Shown here piece by piece: positions 1 through 6,561 of a DNA stretch of 6,561 bases (within the stretch, counting starts at the first letter, position 1; every line of letters starts with the position of its first letter). The notes under the pieces were generated by a model, which saw only the letters and a list, made by a program, of their open reading frames with translations, searched no databases and was not told the origin of the DNA. A program made the position numbers and the translations under genes. The DNA lies in assembly GCA_902772715.1 (NCBI GenBank), contig CACYBT010000400.1, forward strand, positions 1 through 6,561, read 5' to 3'. Source of the stretch: an uncultured Succinivibrio sp. (lineage in GTDB: Bacteria; Pseudomonadota; Gammaproteobacteria; Enterobacterales; Succinivibrionaceae).

Positions 1-1
1 A

Positions 2-433
2 GGGGGAGTGGGTATTGACCTTATACATGAATGGGATTATCTTACTTTTTTGTTTGGATTTCCTCGCAAAATAAATTATATGCATGGAAAAAAATCTGTA
101 CTTGAAATAGACAGTGATGATTATGCAGTTTATATGGCAGAATTTGAAGATAAAATAGCAGAGGTTCATCTTGATTATTTTGGCAGAAAAACTATAAGAA
201 GGTTGGAACTGATTACAAAAGAGGATACGATAATAGGGGATATTGTAGAGAGTAAAATTGATTTCCTAAAACAGAACAAAACATTGTGTTTTGACGAAAC
301 TAGAGATGACTGGCATATAAACGAGATAATGCATTTTCTAGATATTCTTTTTAAAAAGACCGTAAATGATTCTTCTTTTACGCATGCACTTAATGTTTTG
401 AATCTTTCTCAGGGAATTATAAGTAATTATTAG
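2..433 (+). CDS. Gfo/Idh/MocA family oxidoreductase, C-terminal part (5' end outside window)
   Basis: This is the C-terminal domain of a probable NAD(P)-dependent sugar oxidoreductase of the Gfo/Idh/MocA family. The frame is open to the left edge. The first codons read Gly-Gly-Val-Gly-Ile-Asp-Leu-Ile-His-Glu, which matches the family's conserved 'GG-[x]n-D-[x]2-H-[x]2-D' segment at the start of the substrate-binding domain, followed by a W-D-Y-L-x-x-L-F-G stretch typical of the family. The GTG at position 8 lies inside this motif and is not the true start. The N-terminal Rossmann domain and the catalytic Glu-Lys-Pro motif would lie upstream and cannot be seen. The stop is TAG at 431-433. The gene ends 23 bp before the cytidylyltransferase on the same strand, so the two are probably co-transcribed. 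Such oxidoreductases are common beside nonulosonic acid genes, but the substrate is unknown. The family call is firm; the function is inference. Confidence 0.8.
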   Translation, partial: GGVGIDLIHEWDYLTFLFGFPRKINYMHGKKSVLEIDSDDYAVYMAEFEDKIAEVHLDYFGRKTIRRLELITKEDTIIGDIVESKIDFLKQNKTLCFDETRDDWHINEIMHFLDILFKKTVNDSSFTHALNVLNLSQGIISNY

Positions 434-445
434 TAATTATTAGTA
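422..445 (+). repeat. 10-bp tandem duplication at the oxidoreductase stop codon
   Basis: The decamer AGTAATTATT occurs twice in direct tandem (422-431 and 432-441) and begins a third time (AGTA, 442-445). The first copy encodes the last Ser-Asn-Tyr and runs into the TAG stop. The second copy lies in the short gap before the cytidylyltransferase. It looks like a simple slippage duplication in AT-rich DNA. Because each copy carries the stop when read in that frame, copy number would change the intergenic spacing but not the protein end. Confidence 0.8.
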
Positions 446-456
446 GGCTTATATCA

Positions 457-1221
457 ATGAATATCCTTTTTACTATATGTGGACGTGCTGGATCAAAAGG
501 TTTTAAAAATAAGAACCTTAAAATGATGAGGGATATCCCTCTTGTTTATTATACTTTGGCTGTGATTAAAGAGTATAAGGAACATCATGAGGAAGATACA
601 ATTACTATTGCGTTAAACACAGATAGTGATGATCTTGTTAAACAGGTAAAAAATCAGAATTTACTACATGTGGATATTATAAAAAGAAAAAACGAATTAG
701 CAGGAGATACAGTCCCTAAAGGAGAAGTAGTTAGAGATACTTTTTTATCTTATAAAGAGGAAAATTTTGATGTTGTTGTAGATTTAGATATTACTTCACC
801 GATACGAACTTTGGAAGATTTGGAAAATATCCTAACTGTTTATAATACAGGTAATTATGATGTGGTATTTAGCGTTGTTGACTCAAGAAGAAGCCCTTAT
901 TTTAATATGGTTGAAAATAAAGACAACGGTTTTTATAAGAAAGTATGCAGTTCCAACTATTATGCAAGACAACAAGTTCCCAAAACATATGAGTTAAATG
1001 CAAGTCTTTATGCTTATAGACCAAAGTTTTTAGTAAAAAAATTAGATAAAAACCTGCTAGATAATAATTGTGGAATCTCTTTAATGAAGGATTATTTGGT
1101 ACTAGACATTGATTCTGAGAGAGACTTCATCCTAATGCAGCATTTACATGATTTCTTTTGCAAAGAAGAAGGTGGCCTTAACAAAATTTATAATGTTGCT
1201 AAGGCTTTTGCCTTGTCATAA
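457..1221 (+). CDS. Acylneuraminate-type cytidylyltransferase (CMP-nonulosonic acid synthetase, NeuA/LegF/PtmB-like)
   Basis: The 254-aa product probably transfers CMP from CTP to a nine-carbon nonulosonic acid in the cytoplasm, the last activation step before glycosyl transfer. Visible family features are the N-terminal nucleotide-binding motif G-R-A-G-S-K-G-x-x-N-K-N (residues 9-20), N-T-D-S-D-D (54-59), Arg77-Lys78, the L-D-I-T-S-P-I-R segment (110-117), N-A-S-L-Y-A-Y (181-187) and the metal-binding L-D-I-D-S-E-R-D-F (Asp217, Asp219). Length is normal for the single-domain family. The segment at 110-115 reads LDITSP where classical sialic acid synthetases have LQPTSP, which hints at a different sugar such as a legionaminic-type acid. 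That is inference, so no symbol is given. The ATG at 457 has a weak AGTAGG 9 bp upstream. It follows the Gfo/Idh gene by 23 bp, and its last 23 bp overlap the convergent pseF-like gene. Confidence 0.88.
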   Translation: MNILFTICGRAGSKGFKNKNLKMMRDIPLVYYTLAVIKEYKEHHEEDTITIALNTDSDDLVKQVKNQNLLHVDIIKRKNELAGDTVPKGEVVRDTFLSYKEENFDVVVDLDITSPIRTLEDLENILTVYNTGNYDVVFSVVDSRRSPYFNMVENKDNGFYKKVCSSNYYARQQVPKTYELNASLYAYRPKFLVKKLDKNLLDNNCGISLMKDYLVLDIDSERDFILMQHLHDFFCKEEGGLNKIYNVAKAFALS

Positions 1222-1894
1222 ACAATTTGTATTTCATTTCCGCTATTTCCCAATCTTCATCAGTATCTATATCCTGGCAATATTTGGAATTTATTATAAA
1301 AGGGTAAGTCTTATTCGGCATCAGTGTTTTTTGTTCGAGCATCTTTGATATTTTACAAAAGTAAAACATCCCGACATCAAAATATTTTGGTGTAATGTCC
1401 TGTGATCTTAAATTTAATTTGTTCCTGTCCAATGGAGATAATGTGTTTTTTTTATCAATTGTTAAAGCCCAATCTATGGGAGGACTATATTTACATACAG
1501 GCATTACTGCATCATTATTTTCCAGGTTTTTATAAGCTTGTATCAACATTTTAGAAGTTAAAAAAGGTGAACAAGGATATATGCAACAAACATAGTCAAA
1601 AATCTTTCCTCTTTCTTTATAGCAGGTTATGACTTCTTCTATTGCATCAAAAGTGGATGCAGTATCATTTGAATTCTTTTCACTTCTTAAAAAGGGAACC
1701 TGCGCACCAAAATTTTTTGCAATCGATGCGAATTCTTCGCTATCTGTTGAAACCATTACTTCATCAAAAATTTTTGTATTTAATGCTGCAGAAATGGGGT
1801 AAGAAATTATAGGCTGTCCCATGAATAATTTGATATTTTTTTTGGGAACTCTTTTACTGCCTGATCTGGCTGTGATAATTGCAATAATGCTCAT
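1199..1894 (-). CDS. pseF: PseF-like pseudaminic acid cytidylyltransferase (CMP-pseudaminate synthetase)
   Basis: The 231-aa product resembles PseF, which makes CMP-pseudaminic acid from CTP and pseudaminic acid. Motifs are A-R-S-G-S-K-R-V-P-K-K-N (residues 9-20), S-T-D-S-E-E-F-A (49-56), Arg70, I-Y-P-C-S-P (105-110), Y-F-D-V-G-M-F-Y-F (171-179) and the metal-binding D-I-D-T-D-E-D-W (Asp208, Asp210). The R-V-P after GSK, the D-x-G-x-F-Y segment and the length fit PseF better than NeuA. A good AAGGA lies 7 bp before the ATG, and that ATG overlaps the aminotransferase stop (TAATG), which suggests translational coupling. Its stop TAG lies inside the 3' end of the + strand cytidylyltransferase. 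The two synthetases differ clearly in sequence, so they probably serve different sugars. Exact substrate is inferred; a PseF-like enzyme for a related sugar is the main alternative. Confidence 0.82.
   Translation of the reverse strand: MSIIAIITARSGSKRVPKKNIKLFMGQPIISYPISAALNTKIFDEVMVSTDSEEFASIAKNFGAQVPFLRSEKNSNDTASTFDAIEEVITCYKERGKIFDYVCCIYPCSPFLTSKMLIQAYKNLENNDAVMPVCKYSPPIDWALTIDKKNTLSPLDRNKLNLRSQDITPKYFDVGMFYFCKISKMLEQKTLMPNKTYPFIINSKYCQDIDTDEDWEIAEMKYKLFMTRQKP
1201..1214. terminator. Possible bidirectional terminator hairpin in the convergent overlap
   Basis: AAGGC, loop TTTT, GCCTT forms a perfect 5-bp stem exactly in the overlap of the two convergent genes. A symmetric hairpin at this point could act on both strands. 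Neither side has a clear run of T residues directly after the stem, and the stem is short, so a real terminator is uncertain. It also encodes the last residues of both proteins, which alone could explain the sequence. Confidence 0.25.
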
Positions 1895-3207
1895 TAGTTT
1901 ATCCTTGCAAAGCCTGGTGAAATAGGTTCACACTCTAACTTACTTTGTAGCTCGTCATTATCAATAACTGTTTTGAGTTTACAGAAGACTTTGTCAAAAG
2001 CCACTTCATATTTGATTACATCGGACTTTGTATGCGCAAACATTGCGTAGAATCCGCTGCCTGCTAAAAAACCAAGTTTAAGCATTTCTTGCGTGAAATA
2101 GGCAATACGTTCAGCGTGATTTTTTTCAAAAGTAAAATGAATTAAGGGTATAAATCCACCAATAGTTATTTTTAAACCATATTTATCCGATGTCTTACTC
2201 CAGATATTCGAAACTTCTGTGGCAATTTCAATCAGGTGTGATGAAACATCATATTTTATGAATTTATTGATCATGGCTAAGGCTGCAACCGCACCAATTC
2301 TCTCAGTCCAGTTGGTCGAAGTTATGAAAGCATCCTGCGCAAAAGACATGACCCATTTTTTTCCAATTACGGCTGAGGAACAGAAACCGTTGCCTAAAGC
2401 TTTTGAAAATACTGCGATATCAGGATGAATACCAAATTTTAGATGTGCACCACCGTTGCAAATTCTAAAACCTGCAGTAATTTCATCAATAATGAGGGGA
2501 ACTTTTAGTTTTTTAGCGGTATCTTCAATCGTTTTAATAAAATCTTCATTTGGTGGATAGTTTCTAATTGGTTCCATGACAATAGCGGCCAAAGAATCAC
2601 CAGCCTTGTTTATGGCAGACAAAAAATCACTTAGATCATTGTATTTAAAAGGAATGGCTGTATTTTTTAAGCCGTTTGGTACACCATTTGGATTGAGTCC
2701 TGCTATCCAATGATCATCTAACGCATTTTTTTTACCTAAATTTGCTGCAAGGTACCAGTCACACCATCCATGATAGCCACAAAAGACAATTATATCTTTT
2801 CCTGTGGCGACTCTTGCGATTCTAACTGCAATTGACATAGCCTCACCGCCACTTCTGGCAAAACGCACCATGTCAGCCCAAGGATGAAGGTCTATTAGTT
2901 TTTCTGCTAAGGAAACTTCTTCTGCCCCATTAAGTGTAGATGCATTTCCTTTTTTTATAACATCAATAACGGCATTGTTTACATCTTCATCAGCATATCC
3001 CAAGACCGTTGCCCCAATTCCCCCCAAACTAAAATCAAGATACTCATTTCCATCAAGATCTGTGATTTTTATACCATGGGCTTCTCGAAAATATGTAGGC
3101 CATACTCCTTTTGCGAATTTATCAGGTCTTTTAGACAGTAATTGAGTCATTCCAGGAATAAGTTTTAATGCTTTTTTTTGCATTTCCTGACACTTTTTAT
3201 CATTCAT
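1894..3207 (-). CDS. Class III PLP-dependent aminotransferase, glutamate-1-semialdehyde aminomutase-like
   Basis: The 437-aa product is a fold-type I, class III (GSA aminomutase-like) aminotransferase. PLP-site landmarks are S-G-G-E-A (residues 119-123), Y-H-G-W (145-148), the Asp of L-I-I-D-E-I-T-A-G-F-R (Asp241) and the Schiff-base lysine in F-S-K-A-L-G-N-G (Lys269), with S-T-N-W-T-E-R (297-303) near the phosphate site. All catalytic residues are present, so it should be active. Length matches the HemL family, but the position between an aldo/keto reductase and a CMP-sugar synthetase argues against a haem-pathway role and for amination of a keto sugar or keto sugar acid. That role is inference. 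The ATG at 3207 follows the reductase stop by 1 bp. The Shine-Dalgarno is weak (GGTGA, about 10 bp upstream), so translation may depend on coupling. The stop overlaps the pseF-like ATG. Confidence 0.88.
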   Translation of the reverse strand: MNDKKCQEMQKKALKLIPGMTQLLSKRPDKFAKGVWPTYFREAHGIKITDLDGNEYLDFSLGGIGATVLGYADEDVNNAVIDVIKKGNASTLNGAEEVSLAEKLIDLHPWADMVRFARSGGEAMSIAVRIARVATGKDIIVFCGYHGWCDWYLAANLGKKNALDDHWIAGLNPNGVPNGLKNTAIPFKYNDLSDFLSAINKAGDSLAAIVMEPIRNYPPNEDFIKTIEDTAKKLKVPLIIDEITAGFRICNGGAHLKFGIHPDIAVFSKALGNGFCSSAVIGKKWVMSFAQDAFITSTNWTERIGAVAALAMINKFIKYDVSSHLIEIATEVSNIWSKTSDKYGLKITIGGFIPLIHFTFEKNHAERIAYFTQEMLKLGFLAGSGFYAMFAHTKSDVIKYEVAFDKVFCKLKTVIDNDELQSKLECEPISPGFARIN

Positions 3208-3208
3208 T

Positions 3209-4107
3209 TTATTTTTTCACCCATAAACTTGGCATATAAATATTAGCATCCAAATTATTAAATTCATCTTTGATTTCAAAAAAAAGAGAATCGTTAAGGT
3301 CGTTATTGTTGAAATATAGTAAGTCTTCTTTAAGCTCTTGCAAACTATCTACGCCAAAAACCAAGTGGGAAATCTGTTTAAATTTTTTCACATATAAAAG
3401 TGCAAGTTCAATTTTTTTTAAATGGTACTTTTGGCATACTGTATTAAACTTTTTTACAACAGGAATGGATATTTGAAGTTTTTCTGGTATGTTTTGTTCG
3501 TCTATGGTTATTAGTCCCTGCACAAACGCACTCCGAGAGTGAACAATTTTTGGGGTCGAATCTAATTGTGAAAAAACACCTTCTCTATCCATTCTCTGAT
3601 CTAGAATACTAGAAGGCAATTGAATAAAATCAACATATTTACTGGCTATGCATGCTTTTGCTTCGTCTGGAAAGTAAACTGATACACCAATGTGGTTTAT
3701 AAGCCCTTTTTTTTGATATTGTATAATGCTTCAATATAGTTACTTTTGAATGCATATGCCGAAGTATGAAACAAGTATGTATTTAAATAATCTGTTTTAA
3801 GTGTTTTTAGCTGTTCTGTAAGATTTTTTAAAATCGTGGACTCTATATTTTTTTCAGGAACATTATCTAGCGTGTTTGGCAACATTTTTGAGGACAGAAA
3901 AAGTTTCTCTCTTGCGATTGTTCTTTTTTCTAAAAAAATACCCACTAGCTTTTCTGCGTCACCGTACGCCCTTGCTGTATCAATAGCATATATACCATTT
4001 TGGGTTGCATAGTCAAGCATTGACATTACGTCGTGATATGATGGCTTTGGGTGTTTTTTTATCCCGTAATTCATGCCAAATTGCACTGTTCCTAAACATA
4101 GTTTCAC
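3209..4107 (-). pseudogene. Aldo/keto reductase, split by a one-base frameshift at an A8 run
   Basis: Two adjoining reading frames together make one aldo/keto reductase. The N-terminal part (4107 to 3697, 136 aa) starts at GTG with AGGAG 8 bp upstream. It opens with L-C-L-G-T-V-Q-F-G and carries the whole catalytic tetrad: Asp43, Tyr48, Lys74, His114. It ends at TAA two codons after a run of eight A residues. In the -1 frame the protein continues without a break: G-L-I-N-H-I-G-V-S-V-Y-F-P, then V-D-F-I-Q-L-P-S-S-I-L-D-Q-R, normal for the second half of the barrel, to TAA at 3209-3211. One extra A, or a -1 slip, gives 299 aa, the family's usual size. The N-terminal half alone lacks the later barrel strands and most of the cofactor site and should be inactive. 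The TTG at 3619 is an internal codon, not a real start. The gene sits 46 bp after maf and 1 bp before the aminotransferase. Phase-off state, recoded gene, decay and sequencing error all remain possible. Confidence 0.88.
3682..3714 (-). other. A8 tract with A-AAA-AAG slippery heptamer and weak downstream hairpin
   Basis: On the coding strand, eight A residues (3714-3707) are followed by GGG. In the zero frame the codons are AAA AAA AAG GGC TTA TAA, so the heptamer A-AAA-AAG (3712-3706) is in the register needed for -1 ribosomal frameshifting, as in dnaX. A -1 slip leads straight into the second half of the reductase. Five bases further on, ATAAACC (3700-3694) can pair with GGTGTAT (3688-3682) around a 5-base loop, with one A-G mismatch; this stem is weak. 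No clear Shine-Dalgarno-like stimulator lies upstream. The same run could also slip in replication or transcription. Confidence 0.5.
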
Positions 4108-4153
4108 ATTTAAATCTCCTGTTTATATTTCTATAACGTCAATAATTAACCTA

Positions 4154-6343
4154 TTATTTATATAATTTTTTAAAAATTCTAATTGGATCATCATAATTAT
4201 TTCTGATTATATTATTTTTTTTAGGAAACACTGGTGCTCTGCAATGAGACGTATCTTTTCCAACTTTGCCATTTTTATAGTATTTACGGTGTTCCTCTAA
4301 AATATAGTTAGGTAACAATCCGTATAAGTCCATTGCTTCTTCCAAAAATTCTTTTGCAATTTCAAGAAGTTCCTTTGCTGTATTTAGCACCATGTTTTCG
4401 TTTGGATGAGAGTAAAGAGTTTTGATGATGATAGCTATAATTGATTTTATGCTACCCGAGATAAGTGCTTTGTGAAACTCATCAACATATTGGTTTTGCA
4501 TATTTATATATTCTGCAATTTTACTAATATTTTTTACACATTCAATTCTTGATGAGAAGGGCGTTTGTATCAGTTTAATTATATTCATACAAACTTTGTC
4601 AAAATCGTCTTTTAAAAATAGCGTAGTTAGCAGATTTGGCGAAATGTCTATGGTTGCTGTTTTTTCCAACGTCACGTATTTAAAGAATTTATTTTTATCA
4701 ATAATAGGAAACTTTGCAAAGTCTTCGTTCAATTCTTCAGAATGTTTTGGAATTGTATATTCTATTTTTATGCCATCAGAACAGTTGGTGCAGTTTATGT
4801 GTCTACCATTTTGTTCTTCAAGCGCAATTATGGTGCCCATGTTTAATGCAGATTTTCTAAAGTATTTGCCTGTTTTGCACAGGCCGCCAAAATTACCTTC
4901 TGTTATTTCATTTGTTTGGTATATTCCGTTTGTATCATTTGCACCTCTTTCATTATAAAGAGTAGAATACTTAGAGTGAATCTTATCATAGTCAACTTTT
5001 TTTCCGTTATCTAATCCAAAAAGATATAGATTTTTAAATCCAAAATAAATAGCTCCTGTGACCCCCATGTTACCTACCAAAGGAGTCATAAGCTGTATAT
5101 ACATTATTTTTTTAAACTGCGATAGACATTTGCTCAAATAAGTGTATAAAGGTTCATCTGCTTTGCCAAACAAAGCGGTATGCTTAAAATAAGCGGTAGT
5201 TTTAGGATGAGCAACATCTCCACTTAAAAGTATAATGTCGTCAAAAAAACTTTTATCAGATATAGTACTTAATCCTTGAGATACTTCAGGAATGCGTTCT
5301 GTACATGCATAAAAATCAGGTTTGATTCCAGAGTGGTACAGTACATCCAAGGCAGTACCACAGGCAATGATTATGGCTTTATCTTGATTTTTTCTTATAA
5401 ATGGTAAGTCATTATCTAGCGAAGGACCAGAACCTATGACAAATACAGGAAGATTTTGATACTCTGAGCATAGTTTTGTTTTTAAAACAAAATGTTTTTT
5501 GTGGGTAATTGAATAGCAAGCGTGACTCATGCCAAACAAATAATCGTCAAAAAAACCGTTCTCAGTAGCTAAAATGTCAAATTTTCCATTTATTAAGTCA
5601 ATGATTGCGTCAATTTTCTTATTATTGTAGTGTACATATGGAAAATAATCAGTTGCAAAAGAGAATACATATTTTCGCTTATATTCATCTAGTTTAACCA
5701 AAATTGTATTTTTATCATCAAACAGTATATCTAATGACACATTTTCAGATGAAAAATAATCTAAAATGTCACTCCACTCGAATGTAAACAGCGAAGCAAA
5801 GAACATATCTGAATCTGGTTCAATTAAGAGAAAATTCGCAATCTCGATTCTCTTGAATACTTCTGCTATTTGGTAGCCTAGACCCACACCTAACATTATG
5901 CAACATGGAATGGAGGCAAAATCTTCTAAATTTAAATTGTTTGCTTCTATACACTGTTTTTTAGCATAGTTAATGGCAGCATTATAATATTTGAAGGTTA
6001 TCTGTCCATACGGGTCATTTTGATTCTCAAAATCTGCTTTATAAAAATCAAAATTTCTAATGATGCCAATAGCCTGTTCTTCGCAAAACTTTCTTGGATC
6101 TTCAGTCTTGTATAAAAATTCGTTATTGTCTAGATAAATAAGATTCGGTGTGCCGTTTTCAGTACAGAAAAAATCGAAAGCTCTTTTAGGTTGGTAATTT
6201 TTGAACTTACAGGCAATTTCTGGCTTGTATTTTTCGAATGCTACAATATTTTTTTTGAAATTTTCATTAAGAACAGATTTCATTTGGTGCTGAATTGCAA
6301 TCAAATCTTCAGCTCTTTGTCTTTCGAGGCTGTCTGTTTGCAT
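4154..6343 (-). CDS. Motility accessory factor (Maf/DUF115) glycosyltransferase
   Basis: The 729-aa product is a full-length Maf-family protein (DUF115, related to 6-hydroxymethylpterin pyrophosphokinase MptE). Members are required for transfer of nonulosonic acids such as pseudaminic acid to flagellin, in the cytoplasm before export. Features in order are a charged N-terminal region (about 1-145), a Rossmann-like half with L-G-V-G-L-G-Y (151-157) and I-E-P-D-S-D (174-179), then the DUF115 core with V-I-G-S-G-P-S-L-D (302-310), D-F-Y-A-C-T-E-R (343-350) and L-F-G-L-D-N-G (441-447), and a helical C-terminal region (about 550-729). No signal peptide or membrane segment is evident. It is the first gene of the leftward operon, 46 bp before the aldo/keto reductase. 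Start choice: an in-frame TAG shortly upstream of the ATG at 6343 rules out a longer form; the nearest AGGA is about 16 bp away, which is far. The family call is firm; acceptor and sugar are inferred from neighbours. Confidence 0.9.
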   Translation of the reverse strand: MQTDSLERQRAEDLIAIQHQMKSVLNENFKKNIVAFEKYKPEIACKFKNYQPKRAFDFFCTENGTPNLIYLDNNEFLYKTEDPRKFCEEQAIGIIRNFDFYKADFENQNDPYGQITFKYYNAAINYAKKQCIEANNLNLEDFASIPCCIMLGVGLGYQIAEVFKRIEIANFLLIEPDSDMFFASLFTFEWSDILDYFSSENVSLDILFDDKNTILVKLDEYKRKYVFSFATDYFPYVHYNNKKIDAIIDLINGKFDILATENGFFDDYLFGMSHACYSITHKKHFVLKTKLCSEYQNLPVFVIGSGPSLDNDLPFIRKNQDKAIIIACGTALDVLYHSGIKPDFYACTERIPEVSQGLSTISDKSFFDDIILLSGDVAHPKTTAYFKHTALFGKADEPLYTYLSKCLSQFKKIMYIQLMTPLVGNMGVTGAIYFGFKNLYLFGLDNGKKVDYDKIHSKYSTLYNERGANDTNGIYQTNEITEGNFGGLCKTGKYFRKSALNMGTIIALEEQNGRHINCTNCSDGIKIEYTIPKHSEELNEDFAKFPIIDKNKFFKYVTLEKTATIDISPNLLTTLFLKDDFDKVCMNIIKLIQTPFSSRIECVKNISKIAEYINMQNQYVDEFHKALISGSIKSIIAIIIKTLYSHPNENMVLNTAKELLEIAKEFLEEAMDLYGLLPNYILEEHRKYYKNGKVGKDTSHCRAPVFPKKNNIIRNNYDDPIRIFKKLYK

Positions 6344-6388
6344 TATTTTATAATTGTATTCCTACCTATTTGTTTCAAGTCTTTAAGT

Positions 6389-6437
6389 ATTCTATTGATA
6401 AAGCATAAATATGCAATGGTTCAAATTATTATGTCAA
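6389..6437 (-). promoter_or_regulatory. Candidate sigma-70-type promoter(s) upstream of maf
   Basis: Two overlapping candidates read leftward toward maf. One has TTGACA (6437-6432), an 18-bp spacer and CATATT (6413-6408). The other has TTGCAT (6416-6411), a 16-bp spacer and TAGAAT (6394-6389), the better -10 box. Both are close to consensus and lie 46 to 94 bp before the ATG. The DNA is very AT-rich, so chance matches are common. I see no convincing sigma-28 or sigma-54 flagellar promoter here. Confidence 0.35.
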
Positions 6438-6561
6438 AATTAAACATGTTAAATAAAACATAATGTTGTTGTGAACTTAGCAAGTATAGATTTTATGCCA
6501 TATTATTGCTTTATTCGATAAACCATGTTGCTGATATATTATTCTGATTATTACCATTTGG

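Noticed and set aside
1148..1348. 66-codon + strand frame across the convergent overlap, with a hydrophobic stretch
   Set aside because: It overlaps two well-supported genes on both strands, and its hydrophobicity follows from reading antisense to pseF. No evidence of its own.
3209..3619. Independent 136-residue gene starting at TTG 3619
   Set aside because: The same frame continues upstream with clear aldo/keto reductase sequence to the A8 run, the TTG encodes an internal Leu of the Q-L-P-S-S segment, and no ribosome site precedes it. It is the second half of the split reductase.
4596..4958. 120-codon open frame on the + strand inside maf
   Set aside because: It lies fully antisense to the conserved DUF115 region, has no recognisable domain, and is a shadow of maf.
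6191..6463. 90-codon open frame on the + strand across the maf start and promoter
   Set aside because: It is antisense to the maf N-terminus, rich in Phe/Ile because of AT-rich antisense composition, and has no family resemblance.
6479..6500. TGGCA and TTGCT boxes on the - strand resembling a sigma-54 promoter upstream of maf
   Set aside because: The GG to GC distance is far longer than the fixed spacing that sigma-54 requires.
6511..6561. Short - strand open frame from the right edge ending at TAA, possibly the end of a neighbouring gene
   Set aside because: Only about 16 codons are visible, a second frame is also open for about 26 codons, and neither shows a recognisable protein end.

Overview
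The window is an AT-rich bacterial surface-sugar locus that looks like part of a flagellin (or other surface glycan) glycosylation island. The main evidence is a 729-residue motility accessory factor (Maf/DUF115) glycosyltransferase next to two CMP-sugar synthetases of the nonulosonic acid type (sialic, legionaminic and pseudaminic acid family). Low GC, many Lys-Lys-Asn stretches coded by A-runs, mostly TAA stops and moderate Shine-Dalgarno sequences fit a low-GC Gram-negative such as Campylobacterota or a low-GC gammaproteobacterium. The sequence alone does not settle the taxon.

Layout. On the + strand, positions 1 to 1221 hold the 3' end of a Gfo/Idh/MocA sugar oxidoreductase cut by the window edge, followed by an acylneuraminate-type cytidylyltransferase of 254 aa. 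On the - strand, transcription runs leftward from about 6430: maf (6343 to 4154), an aldo/keto reductase (4107 to 3209) split by a one-base frameshift, a class III PLP aminotransferase of the glutamate-1-semialdehyde aminomutase type (3207 to 1894), and a PseF-like cytidylyltransferase (1894 to 1199). Gaps on the - strand are 46 bp, 1 bp and a 1-bp TAATG overlap, so this reads as one operon. The two operons converge, and their last genes, both CMP-sugar synthetases, overlap by 23 bp at their 3' ends. The 218 bp at the right end (6344 to 6561) hold a candidate promoter for maf and no gene I can support.

How the genes may work together. The cytidylyltransferases activate nonulosonic acids as CMP sugars, and Maf proteins in flagellated bacteria are needed to attach such sugars to flagellin. 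The left operon probably feeds a legionaminic or related acid and the right one a pseudaminic-type acid. The aldo/keto reductase and aminotransferase are probably sugar-tailoring enzymes, but their substrates cannot be read from the sequence.

Most notable signals: the aldo/keto reductase is broken at an A8 run that forms a perfect A-AAA-AAG slippery heptamer, where a -1 slip restores a full 299-residue enzyme; and two paralogous CMP-sugar synthetases meet tail to tail.
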